From contig NC_088318.1 of assembly GCF_910592395.1 (NCBI RefSeq), positions 13,516,349 to 13,580,348 of the forward strand: DNA of 64,000 nucleotides, read 5' to 3'. Position 1 is the first letter of the stretch; every line of letters begins with the position of its first letter. The notes under the pieces are model-generated. The model made no database searches and was not told the origin of the DNA. It saw nothing but the letters and a program-made list of their open reading frames with translations. Shown piece after piece: positions 1 to 10,748 of the stretch. The position numbers were made by a program, and so were the translations under genes. The DNA comes from Lineus longissimus (taxonomy: Eukaryota > Nemertea > Pilidiophora > Heteronemertea > Lineidae).

Positions 1-103
1 CAAAAATAGCGTAGTAGTCTATGCGTAGTAGATTGACAAACAAGATCGATGATTGAAAAAATGAATGCTTTCTACCAGGTCCTGTATCTTTCGTACATTT
101 CAG

Positions 104-3100
104 CTGTGAGATGCGAATACGGCAAACCCATCAACGCCGACTGTAACAGTCACGACATCAAACACTTCATTGGTTTGAACCCCTCGCAATGCCAGGCTAA
201 GTGTGACAAGCGATGCGACTGTGTGTCAATACAAGCCCGCTACAATCACTGCTGGATCAAAAACCATGTCTGCACTGATACCGAGCTCGTTCGCAAGGGT
301 CAGAAGGGCTTTGCGGAATGGAACAGTAAGGCTCACAGCTTTATTTAATTTATCACTTTCCTCAAGCAGAATGTTTACATCAGACAGTGCACTGACGAAG
401 TTACTGGAGTATGGGCAAAAAGTTACCCTAGTTAAATTTCCTATGCTTGAAACGAGGGATATTTCATAAACTATGCCATTTAAAGATAGCTCTTAGAGTG
501 TTTTTTACTATCAAACATGTTGGAAGGAAGAATCTCAACACTGCCAGAGTACTGGGCCCGGGGTCAAGCGTTAGAAAGGAACGAAAACAAAATCACACAT
601 TACTCGAAATTACGGAGTATTTTTAAATAGCTTTATCCTGTAGGCTATACATTTACACGTATTATTTTGTACAATCCATTCACACTTGTGTTTTTCAGAG
701 GGGAATTGCACGTACTAGGTTTGGTAAGTTAAACTTTGGTAGTTATCGTAATCTATCTTCCTGATAATTGTAAACATTCAAGAAACTACATGTAGCTGAA
801 ACTACGTGATCAAAATGACTAGACTTCCGACACCAAAGGTATTTTTACAGTATCACTCCTTCCGAACAAATTGCTTGTCCTGTAAAGGTTTTATTTTATT
901 TTCAGAGTCTTGCCAGAGGATCACTGAAATTCGTTAATCATTGACAAACATTGTCGCTGTTTCTGTAATTTTCGGTGCACAATGTGCTAATTAAAGAGAC
1001 GAGTACGAAATATTGTTTCCTTTGTATATTTTTTAAATTGTTATCAGGCACGGCCGTTTGTTTTTCCTTGAGCGGATTTGCGGCTTCGTCTGTTTGAAAC
1101 TAGTTAGTAGGGTTTTTTCGGCTGTGTAAACATTGAACTTGTCTCAGGATGATTATTGCCTATTCTAGCTAATCGATGAGCGTGCACCCTGTTCATTGGA
1201 ATAGGTCTACGTTGCTGATCCTGTTGGGTGAAAAGATCCTGCCGATTTTCCAATGACATTTGCTCTGAAATTGAAGGTGTCGAGGAGCTGTGTGAGGCAG
1301 CTGGTCATCATCCAACATTCTGTTCCTTAATGCAAGTATCAATTCGTTTTTTGTACCCCCCCTCCTCAAGGGTAGTTGAGCTATCACCACTAATCTTTGC
1401 CGATGCTTGAGTAGTGTTTATATTTCCTTCAGTGAAAATTTGGCGAAGCTGGAAAGAATAAGGATGCTAATGTGTTGATGTCTTGTCGAACATACAGCCT
1501 TACCCAGTAAAATTAGTCCGGTTACTTTATATGATGGTGACAACTGATATATTGTTGATGGTGATGTCTTGACGAAAGAAAAAGTAGCCTTGGTGAAAAA
1601 AGGGTGATGCTTGAGCCTTAAGATGTCGTTATAGGGTGATAAGGTATCGTACCCTTGAGGAGGGGGGGGGGGGTACAAGACACGAATTGATACTTGCATA
1701 ACAGGCACGTTAAAATGAGGGTAAACTCAACACATTGCTCCTACAGCTGTACAGTTGAACTTTGGTTATTGAGTATCCTTGACTGCCGCTGAAAGGGTGG
1801 ATGTCGTCCTGGGTGCCGACAAATGGTACCCAGGTTCGAGATCGATTGGACAAAAAGCACCCTGGGTGCCATTACACTAGACAAACAGCACCCAGCTTCT
1901 TTTTGCCTGGCTTACGGATCTTAGGGACGAGGACGTTTCTTGCAATCTCGTTTTATCTCGCGCCGTGGTACATATCACATGGGGCTAGGGAGCGTATGTC
2001 AACCTCCTCCAGGAACCAATGAAAATCCGTTATTATAATGAGGTAAACAATGACACGTGCTAGTCTTGGAGTTTGCTATCTTCAGGCAGCGATGACTGTG
2101 ACGGCATACATCAGGTGGGCGTGGTCACGAAATTCTTCACCCGCGAGTGACTGCATGCTGTATGACACATGTGTCTTGTACAACCGTTATCAAACAATAA
2201 ACAATGGAGTTCGGCTTAGGCAAAAAAGGTGAATAATCAATTTATCACATCGTGCTAAATGCTACATTTTAGTCTATTCGATGTTGATAACAAGGTCTAG
2301 GCTTGTTGGCCTAAATCGGCTGCTAGCGCTAATAAGGCCCCTCAAGGGCCTAGATGCCAGCAAGTACAGCACTAGGCCTACCATCATCCCGACACGCATC
2401 ATGTATCATGTCCATCCATATATGTGTCACACTGCACTCGGTGCTCTGTGCTCTGAGTATACAAGACTAGCACGTGTCATTGTTTACCTCATTATAATAA
2501 CGGATTTTCATTGGTTCCTGGAGGAGGTTGACATACGCTCCCTAGCCCCATGTGATATGTACCACGGCGCGAGATAAAACGAGATTGCAAGAAACCATTT
2601 GTCGGCACCCATGGGACGACATCCACCCTTTCAGCTTGACTGCCAGATTGGTTGAAGTCCAGCAGACCAAATGCTTGGTTGGCCTTTTGCCTATCTTGCT
2701 GAGTGAAATAATGGCGAGCTTTTTGTGGGGAATGTGGTCATCGAACCCATCGATGACTGTATATTTTTTAAGATGAGGAAAATATGGTAATGATCGATGT
2801 CCAAATAAAGTCATATTTCGTCAATCACAAGTACATGTACCCCAAGATGACTGACCCATGTACGATATCCGCCGTGACGCGTGCACATCCACCCCCGCTG
2901 CAAATTGGTTGGCAGTTGAAGTCAGAGGATTGGCACTTACATGGGAGTAGCTATGAGCGGGAGGGGGCAGGCGGGGGGGGCGAATGCCTCCACAGAAGTC
3001 ACCAAAAATCGTGTTTTGACCGTGATTTTGGCCGAAAATTTCTAAAAGTGTCATTTTGCCCCCTTCTCCCGAGAGACTTCCCCCCAGACCAAAAAGCTAC

Positions 3101-4283
3101 AAATGCAGCTACGCCCTTGACTTAGCTAATGCTCTGTTCGCGCTACCCTCATTTCCCGGCGTCTAGCCGCTGCGATTGCTAAAGCTTGCAGCACACTGGA
3201 CGCCAACTTCGGCGGCAAGGCGCGTCAGACTGAACGCGACTGAACGCCGCTCGACGCCAGAGTTGGCGGCAGTGGATCGCGCTCATAGCACACCTACTCA
3301 GAATTGGCGTCCAGTAGCGTCTTTTCCGCCACTTCCAAGAATCGTGGGGGCTGCCATTTTGATATCATGTGACGTCGAGACGCAAGCTGATTGGCCAAAG
3401 CCTCGCCGTTGACGCTGGTTGACGCCAACTCTGGCGGCGATCCGTAGCACACCTGGATTCTTCTTGCGTTCACTGGCGTTCAGACGCCGCTACAGGCGTC
3501 AAAAATCAAACATGCTAGATATCTGGCGGCAAGTGGCGTTTGCCTGACGCCGTCCGTAGCACACTACGGATTTTTCAGGCGTTCAGGACTCTTGCGGCAA
3601 AAAACGCGCCTTGCCGCCGGAGTTGGCGTCCAGTGTGCTGCAAGCTTAAGTATCGCTGCTGACCGCGGCCTCAATTGAGGAGTTTTGACCAAGTGGATGT
3701 GAGCCTGATTACTGTAAGTTATTAAATTTTCCAGTTAAAAGAAGGTCTCTTATCTTCGAGAGTGAATTGCAGTAGTCTGATGAGAGTTGGAAGAGTTTGC
3801 AACCTATCTTTATCCCGCTATAGCGTGCGCGTTTGCAGATAGAGGGAAGCGGAAGTGTCGTCAAAACACGCTAACAACGTGTTCAGGTAATTAACCGGAA
3901 GTAGATTTGTCGTGGCGACGGACGCAGTGGCAAACTGCCGCTCTTAGTGGAACCAGATCGTTACCAGTATTATCCATGGGTAAAAGCGGTAAAATCTCCA
4001 TGCCTGCCCGTTCGTATGTCCATGTATACCTTCAAAGTGGTGACAGTGTCTTACAAACTGTACAGAACAGGCCGCCAAATAATGTTTTGATTCTTCCATA
4101 TTGTCAGCATCACCCAAAATCTGCCGAATTCTGCCAGAGTCGGGGCCATGCATGGCTCGCTTCGTGATGTGGGGCTTTAACAGGCTCCATGGTCAGTGTG
4201 AACAGTTTACATACGGAGGCTGCCAAGGCAACGGGAACCGTTTTGCGACCATGAAGGAATGCGAGGACAAATGTCTTATGTGA
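104..4283 (+). CDS. Secreted PAN/apple-Kunitz protein, 3' part of gene (5' exons lie before the window)
   Basis: Two exons are visible. Exon 104-325 follows a TTTCAG acceptor and ends at a GTAAG donor; it encodes one PAN/apple-type module with eight cysteines (CEYGKPINADC, QCQAKC, RCDC, HCWIK, HVC). Exon 4108-4283 follows TTGTCAG and encodes a Kunitz domain ending at TGA. Both introns are phase 1, so the exons join in frame (A plus CA gives Thr). The signal-peptide exon must lie upstream of base 1. PAN modules bind proteins or carbohydrates; Kunitz domains usually inhibit serine proteases. I infer a secreted inhibitor or adhesive protein. Reading through the donor instead gives a stop at 346-348, so a PAN-only short form is possible. 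The intron carries three transposon insertions. Family recognition is firm; the join between the two exons is inferred. Confidence 0.7.
1331..1698. mobile_element. Palindromic DNA transposon (MITE), TAA target duplication
   Basis: Inverted termini start TGCAAGTATCAATTCGT and end with the complement ACGAATTGATACTTGCA. The element is flanked by TAA at 1328-1330 and 1699-1701. The matching place in the second segmental copy (about 8984) has a single TAA and no insert, so this is a filled/empty site pair. A 3-bp TAA duplication fits the PIF/Harbinger group. Internal sequence contains mirrored C-rich and G-rich runs and no coding potential I trust. Confidence 0.85.
1788..2635. mobile_element. 848-bp DNA transposon with long inverted ends and 9-bp target duplication
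   Basis: The element begins GCTGAAAGGGTGGATGTCG and ends with its complement. TTGACTGCC occurs at 1779-1787 and again at 2636-2644, while the empty copy near 9060 has it once. The inverted arms resume further in (about 1933-2070 against 2465-2595) after an extra stretch in the left arm, so total arm length is well over 100 bp. A 9-bp duplication suggests a Mutator-like or other 8-10-bp-TSD superfamily; no transposase is present, so it is non-autonomous. Confidence 0.85.
3183..3646. mobile_element. 464-bp Harbinger-type MITE, TAA target duplication
   Basis: The left end AGCTTGCAGCACACTGGACG and its complement at the right end bracket a GC-rich interior full of GGCGTC/GACGCC and TTGGCG motifs. 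TAA flanks it at 3180-3182 and 3647-3649. The homologous site near 9623 in copy B reads GCTAAGTATC, uninterrupted. TSD length and sequence fit PIF/Harbinger. Confidence 0.88.
4108..4283 (+). CDS. Kunitz/BPTI domain terminal exon
   Basis: The six cysteines have the canonical Kunitz spacing: 8, 15, 7, 12 and 3 residues between successive Cys (ICRILPESGPC, GQC, YGGC, EEC, DKC with intervening NRF). The conserved Phe/Tyr-Gly-Gly-Cys and Gly-Asn-x-Asn-Arg-Phe segments are intact. The residue after the second Cys, the P1 position in this family, is Met rather than Lys/Arg, so a trypsin target is less likely than a chymotrypsin- or elastase-like one; that is family knowledge applied by inference. 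The exon starts in phase 1 after TTGTCAG and ends with TGA at 4281-4283. A poly(A) signal follows within 15 bases. It lies about 420 bases beyond the end of the duplicated segment, which explains why copy B lacks it. Confidence 0.85.
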
Positions 4284-6304
4284 TTGACTCATTAATAAAT
4301 TTGTGATAAAATGACTTCGGATTAGCTTTATTATTTCATTTATTTTCCCAAGCCATGACAGGACGATTGGGGCACACATAATGAGTCACTCACTTGGATC
4401 TCCAAAGAACGAGGGGAAAATGTGACAGTGTGTAGCTCTATGTAAACCCTGTGTAACGCTTTGGTTGCTCCTCATATTTCAGTATTTCCGTATAATAATA
4501 GAGCTCGTAAGTCCATGACTTCGCAGTTGGAAGCAACCCAGAAAAACGTGTCAATATTTCAGTGTTTTCATACAGTAGGCAGCAAGAGATCACAACTTTT
4601 CAGCAGGAGAAACCGAGAAAAACGTGTCAATATCTCAGGGTTTCCACACAGTAGGTAGCTAGAAATAAAACTTGATTTTTCCAGTAGCGGGAAAATGTGT
4701 CAAGCTGTCTTTCGGCGTTTCCAATGAGAGCTAGGAAACGCTCGAATTGCACCGCCCTCAGAGATTAGAATGAATGGTGCATGGATGGCTTGTTTCTGTT
4801 CCTCCACAAAAACTTCACAACTCTCCATTGAATAAGTGATAAAAAGTTTCGGTGAATTACTCAAGCACAATTTCTATGCCAATTGCAGACATTGAACAAC
4901 AAGATTGAAGAACTTGCATCTTTCCCGGAGGACCGGGATGGGGCGGACAGCTGCTTTGAAGAGACAAATGAGTAGTTAACGGTATCAATTTTACTGAGTT
5001 TATCAAGCGTTTATGCCGAGTCACATGAGTGCAGTAATTTCAGTGAAAGGTAGAGTCATTTGCAAATGTAAGACCATGCCAGTGTTTCCCATATTAAAGG
5101 GATTCTATAGGCAGCAGTTAGATAGGCAAGTTAAAGTTAATCATAGTTGCCACTAGATGTCTCTCCTATCTCGAAGTACGTCAAAACTATTCACACTTGG
5201 ACGAGGAATATATTGAGTGGTGAATCAAACATGACCCAGTTCCTTTATTGTGCATATCAGTCACACGAAGATGGCCAATTCAACCCCGCTGCTCCTGCCT
5301 ATAGTCCCCCTTTAATAGACCTATGCCATTTGTAGCATACACGTAGTGCCACTAAATCTTGTTTGTGACAGCTTGGCTCATATCACGATGATTTCGAAAT
5401 ATCAAATTGTTGATTTTAGAAATAAATGTAAAATACAAAGATGATCCATTAGTAAAGATTAGTCCATATAAGTCGGGTGATAAACCGTACAGAGCGGAAA
5501 ATGTCGAAAATCAATGCCTGCGTCAATGTACGCAAATACTTATTTCGCTATGGTAACAAAAATATAAAAAATCGTGTCCGGTTTTGAGGCCAATAAAAAA
5601 CGAACCTCAAAGAAATACAACCATTTGTTTGGCTTCCAGAGTCCCAAACGATGCGAACATAACACTTATGAATCGGAGTATGCCGACAGACTGTAATACT
5701 TTATGTCTGTTACTATGACAAAAAACCCTTCAACATGAAGCACACGATCTTGAAGGGTTTGGAAAGCTATCGATTATCTGGCCACTTCGATAGTTTTAAC
5801 AGTATAAAGCTTCCCTGGCGTTAGTTTGGGGGTAGGCTGTTTTATAGATAGCATTGCAATCAGAACGTTCCCCGTTCACGAAAACCAGCATCAACTGACT
5901 CTACCAGGTAAGTATATTCAGGGTTCAATTCAGGGTTTTTATGTGATCAGTGTCACGATTTACCTCGTAAAAGTTGAGTTGTCCTTCCCAGCCAGCGTAT
6001 TTCATTGCGTTTTCAATATAGAACTGTGGTTGACAAACCTCAAACCACCCCTACTCAGCCGGCGCCAGTCATGGTGTTTCAATTTGGATTCAGTAGAGTG
6101 AATGTAAAATTGCAGAGTGCTAAACTCGTCAGGATAAATAATGTTGAGGAGCGCATGGTATCATTGACAATCCATGGCAGCAATATGGGATTTCAAACAG
6201 TAAGTTATACATTTAATATCCTCCCAAAGACGATTGAAGGAATTGAAAGCTGCTCATTCTACGATACGTTTTATTTTTCAGAAATTCAAAACCTAGACCA
6301 GAGT
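4284..6304. other. Intergenic stretch between the two PAN genes
   Basis: I see no coding gene. From about 4466 to 4720 a diverged tandem repeat of roughly 78 bp recurs, with the shared core AAAACGTGTCAATAT and a CAGTAGG segment. The rest is AT-rich. The part just before 6305 should contain the promoter and any 5' UTR of the next gene, but no motif stands out. Confidence 0.5.
4294..4299 (+). terminator. Poly(A) signal of the PAN-Kunitz gene
   Basis: AATAAA lies 11 bases after the TGA of the Kunitz exon, followed by a T/A-rich stretch. This would give an unusually short 3' UTR. Confidence 0.5.
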
Positions 6305-7998
6305 ATGCAGAGCTTTTATCTTGTTGTTTCGGGCCTTTTGGTCCTCCTGAAGGTCAGCCTCGCAACAGGTATGAATGTTTTGGCCTGTTTTACCTCAAAG
6401 ATCAGAAATTCTAGAATGCTTACAACAGGTTAAAAAGCTCAATATTTCTAAGTTTAAACGAAAGGCAATTTAGGGTTAGGGTAGGACAGTTTTCGCCAAA
6501 TGTGTCGACTCGAGAATAGTTTGGTTGGAATGCCTTCCACTTTACTCTAGGCTTAGTGATTAACTGCTCCGTCAACAGTGAAGAATCCGGGCCAAGGTGT
6601 TTAAAAAAAGTTTATTGATTATAATGTTCTATTCAACTTTACTTAACTGTAGGAGATAATTCCAAGTTGAAGTTAACGCCAAGTTAATGATTTCAGAATG
6701 TGCCTACAGCGATCTAATAAATGCTGATTGTTATGGCCACGACATTGTTCACTTGAAACTGAATCTCGAGCAATGTAAGGATGCCTGTGATAAGAACTGC
6801 AAATGCAAGTCCATCCATGCCCGCCTTGGTAACTGCTGGCTGAAGAATTACGTGTGCAATGACACAGAGCTGACGAATAAAGGAATAAATCACTATGCCC
6901 AGTTCACAAGTAAGTCATATGTTTTTTGTCACCCTTTGGCACGCAGTTTTCGGTCACGACAACCTGTTTGGAACAATTTAACAGATTTGTACTAACTTGG
7001 ACAGAAAACTCAATTAGCTAAACCCGAGTGTAGGTACATGCATCATCAAGAATAAATAGTCTTTACGAATTCTTGGTATCATGCAGCACTCCTTGCTATC
7101 AAATGCCTCATTTTTGACAGAAATGGCCACAACTTCAAAAGCTTCAAACCAAAGACTATGCATCGTAAAACGCTATCTAAAACACTATTTAGTCGATGTT
7201 TGAAAGTTTCCGGATGGTAAAGTCATTCTAAGCTCCCTCCCTCAGAGTGATAGAAGTTAGTAACCAAAGACGCGGGTTATCGGATTAATTTGATTGCATG
7301 GGGGGCGGGGTTCTGTGAAAGGTCAAACTATAGTCATTATTTGGACTAAACTTTACGAAAGGGCACTTCACAAATGATCTAAAATATCTTTTCCAGAGAA
7401 AAATCCATTGGATGTCTGTAAACGTAAGTAGACATGAGCATCAACCTCGAAAGTACTGCACATCAGGTGTTGGAATTTTTACTTTCATATACATGTACGC
7501 ACATGTACGCATCGTCATTGTGCGTATGAGTATTATAAAAAAAGAGGAGACTTTGGTAAGGACGTCTCACCGCCTGTAACCGGTAGAAAGATATTGCGCC
7601 TCTAAGATATCATAGGCTGAAGCCAGCTTCGGACTCGAACGAATAATATTGTCAAAAATAGCGTTAGTCTATGCGTAGTAGATTGACAAACAAGATCGAT
7701 GATTGAAAAAATTAATGCTTTCTGCCAGGTCCTGTATCTTTCGTACATTTCAGCTGTGAAATGCGAATACGGCAAACCCATCAACGCCGACTGTTACGGT
7801 CACGACATCAAACACTTCATTGGTATGGACCCCACGCAATGCCAGGCTAAGTGTGACAAGCGATGCGACTGTGTGTCAATCCACGCCCGCTACAATCACT
7901 GCTGGATCAAAAACCATGTTTGCAATGATACCGAGCTCATTCGCAAGGGTCAGAAGGACTACGCGGAATGGAACAGTAAGGCTCACAGCTTTATTTAA
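6305..7998 (+). CDS. Secreted protein with two PAN/apple domains
   Basis: Exon 6305-6368 encodes a signal peptide (starts MQSFYLVVSG, hydrophobic core, ends LATG) and stops in phase 1 at a GTATG donor. Exon 6697-6909 encodes a first PAN module (ECAYSDLINADCYGHD...). A 27-nt microexon, 7397-7423, adds KKNPLDVCK. Exon 7754-7975 encodes a second PAN module almost identical to that at 104-325. All junctions are phase 1 and join in frame. The last exon can either splice at GTAAG (7976) or read through to TAA at 7996-7998; no later coding exon is recognisable before 10.5 kb, so read-through is the simpler ending. Probable role: extracellular binding protein; ligand unknown. Confidence 0.65.
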
Positions 7999-9662
7999 TT
8001 TATCACTTTCCTCAAGCAGAATGTTTACGTCAGACAGTGCACTGACGAAGTTACTGGAGTATGGGCAAAAAGTTACCCTAGTTAAATTTCCTATGCTTGA
8101 GACGAGGGATATTTCATAAACTAAACAATTTAAAGATAGCTCTTAGAGTGTTTTTTACTATCAAACATGTTGGAAGGAAGAATCTCAACACTACCAGAGT
8201 ACTGGGCCCGGGGTCAAGCGTTAGAAAGGAACGAAAACAAAATCACACATTACTCGAAATTACGGAGTATTTTTAAATAGCTTTATCCTGTAGGCTATAC
8301 ATTTACACGTATTATTTTGTACACTCCATTCACACTTGTGTTTTTCAGAGGGGAAATGCACGTACTAGGTTTGGTAAGTTAAACTTTGGTAGTTATCGTA
8401 ATCTATCTTCCTGATAATTGTAAACATTCAAGAAACTACATGTAGCTGAAACTACGTGATCAAAATGACTAGACTTCCGACACCAAAGGTATTTTTACAG
8501 TATCACTCCTTCCGAACAAATTGCTTGTCCTGTAAAGGTTTTATTTCATTTTCAGAGTCTTCTGCCAGAGGATCACCGAAATTCGTCAACCATTGTCAAA
8601 CATTGTCGCTGTTTCTGTAATTTTCGGTGCACAATGTGCAAATTAAAGAGACGAGTACGAAATATTGTTTCCTTTGTATATTTTTTAAATTGTTATCAGG
8701 CACGGCCTTTTGTTTTTCCTTGAGCGGATTTGCGGCTTCGTCTGTTTGAAACTAGTTAGTAGGGTTTTTTCGGCTGTGTAAACATTGAACTTGTCTCAGG
8801 ATGATTATTGCCTATTCTAGCTAATCGATGAGCTTGCACCCTGTTCATTGGAATAGGTCTACGTTGCTGATCCTGTTGGGTGAAAAGATCCTGCCGATTT
8901 TCCAATGACATTTGCTCTGAAATTGAAGGTGTCGAGGAGCTGTGTGAGGCAGCTGGTCATCATCCAACATACTGTTCCTTAATAGGCACGTTAACAAGAG
9001 GGTAAACTCAACACATTGCTCCTACAGCTGTACATTTGAACTTTGGTTATTGAGTATCCTTGACTGCCAGATTGGTTGAAGTCCAGCAGACCAAATGCTT
9101 GGTTGGCCTTTTGCCTATCTTGCTGAGTGAAATAATGGCGAGCTTTTTGTGGGGACTGTGGTCATCGAACCCATCGATGACTGTATATTTTTTAAGATGA
9201 GGAAAATATGGTAATGATCGATGTCCAAATAAAGTCATATTTCGTCAATCACAAGTACATGTACCCCAAGATGACTACGCACATACAAGTACGTGTACAT
9301 GTACGATATCCGCCGTGACGCGTGCACATCCACCCCCGCTGCAAATTGGTTGGCAGTTGAAGTCAGAGGATTGGTACTTACATGGGCGTAGCTATGAGCG
9401 GGAGGGGGCAGGCGGGGGCGAATGCCTCTACAGAAGTCAACAAAAACCGTGTTTTGACCGTGATTTTGGCGAAAATTTCTAAAAGTGTCATTTTGCCCCC
9501 TTCTCCCGAGAGACTTTTGCCCCCCCCCAGACCAAAAAGCTACAAATGCAGCTACGCCCCTGACTTAGCTAATGCTCTGTTCAAGCTACCCTCATTTCCC
9601 GGCGTCTAGCCGCTGCGATTGCTAAGTATCGCTGCTGACCGCGGCCTCAATTGAGGAGTTTT
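7651..9662. repeat. Segmental duplication copy B (uninterrupted form)
   Basis: It matches 1-3685 from CAAAAATAGCG to TTGAGGAGTTTTG, without the three transposons. Its PAN exon differs by a handful of amino acids (for example NADCYGHD against NADCNSHD). This is the reference empty-site copy. Confidence 0.9.
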
Positions 9663-10535
9663 GGAGTCGTAACAAATACCTAGGAGAGAATTCCCGGAAT
9701 GGGGATATTTATATTTTTAGTTTTCTTTTCGTGCATGACCACAGACGTGTGACCCACGCACAACGAAGTTTGCTAACCACTTGTAAATGTACAGTATCAA
9801 CTTTTCAATTCAATCACCGATATTTATTTACTTTTAAAACGGCCTTGGCATGTAGATAACTTAGTTCACTGCTAATGTGATAAAACACAGCAATTACCTA
9901 TATATGTCCACATCAGGAACGCTTTAAAATGTTCTGTCGTAATCGTGAAGTGGGCATGATCGAGGAGGGGGCGAAATGCCATAATAGCCATGAAAATTAT
10001 CGGTAGGATTGAAAATATGGATAAGATCAAGTGAAATAGTTCAATCTATTCTACAAAACATCAATATCACCAATATCATGTCAAAATGGGTGATGAATTA
10101 CGATAGAACCATTATACATGTTATACAACCATATCGAGAATATGATGTGGTGCCAAAACCAATACTTTTATCAATGACACTTCGCAGGATCTCAAATGTG
10201 CGGAAACAGGCGCGGGGCGTATCATAACAATACATCTCTATAAGGCCTCGTCAAACCGACTTGGCACCTGTTTATCTATTTAAAATTGTCCCTATTAGAT
10301 ATGTGATTAATTTATAAAAAAATCCAATCGCATCCAAGTACACTTTGATGGACTTCGTCTAGCCTGATTGTTTTCAAAAGGTTCCGGTTTGTGAACTCAC
10401 ACTGTTTTGTGCGATCGGAGTCATGTTCGTCGGAATTTCGCGCACAGTTTACTATAGCAACGTACATTTCGTTTTGGTAATATTGACGCGGAGAGGAAGT
10501 TGATTTTGGTGGGCTGAGACTGTCGATATATACGG
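9663..10535. other. Intergenic, no gene seen
   Basis: AT-rich sequence without a supported exon or an obvious repeat. It separates the PAN cluster from the helical-protein gene and may hold that gene's upstream control region. Confidence 0.5.
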
Positions 10536-10544
10536 TATATATAA
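10536..10544 (+). promoter_or_regulatory. TATA-like element upstream of the helical secreted protein gene
   Basis: TATATATAA lies about 205 bases before the preferred ATG (10749). With start about 30 bases downstream it would give a 5' UTR near 180 bases. Motif match only; no start-site evidence. Confidence 0.35.
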
Positions 10545-10595
10545 TGCCAGGAAACTAGCATGTAGACGTAATAATGGAAATTGGAATTTTTCGCG

Positions 10596-10605
10596 GGGAA
10601 TCTCC
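10596..10605 (+). promoter_or_regulatory. NF-kappaB-like site
   Basis: GGGAATCTCC fits the kappaB consensus GGGRNWYYCC at every position. It sits about 60 bases after the TATA-like element, near the inferred transcription start. One 10-mer match can arise by chance; its place beside a cytokine-like gene is the reason to record it. Confidence 0.3.
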
Positions 10606-10748
10606 GTTGAAAAAATATATTCTCGGATGCATAAAAGGCAAGATGTGGTCAGAAATATTCACTCCAAGATCATCCTTTGGAGATCATTACATTGAAGCTG
10701 TCAGCACTATCAAATTATTTCGGAATTGTTTTTCAAAGTTTTGCAAAT

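Larger units (their letters stand above)
1..3685. repeat. Segmental duplication copy A
   Basis: Sequence is nearly identical to 7651-9662 apart from three transposon insertions. It covers a PAN exon and its downstream intron. Homology stops after TTGAGGAGTTTTG at about 3685. The left border lies at or before the window start. Confidence 0.9.

Noticed and set aside
203-469. Alternate-frame open reading frames over the PAN exons (also 7820-8119)
   Set aside because: Out of frame with the Cys-patterned PAN module; shadows.
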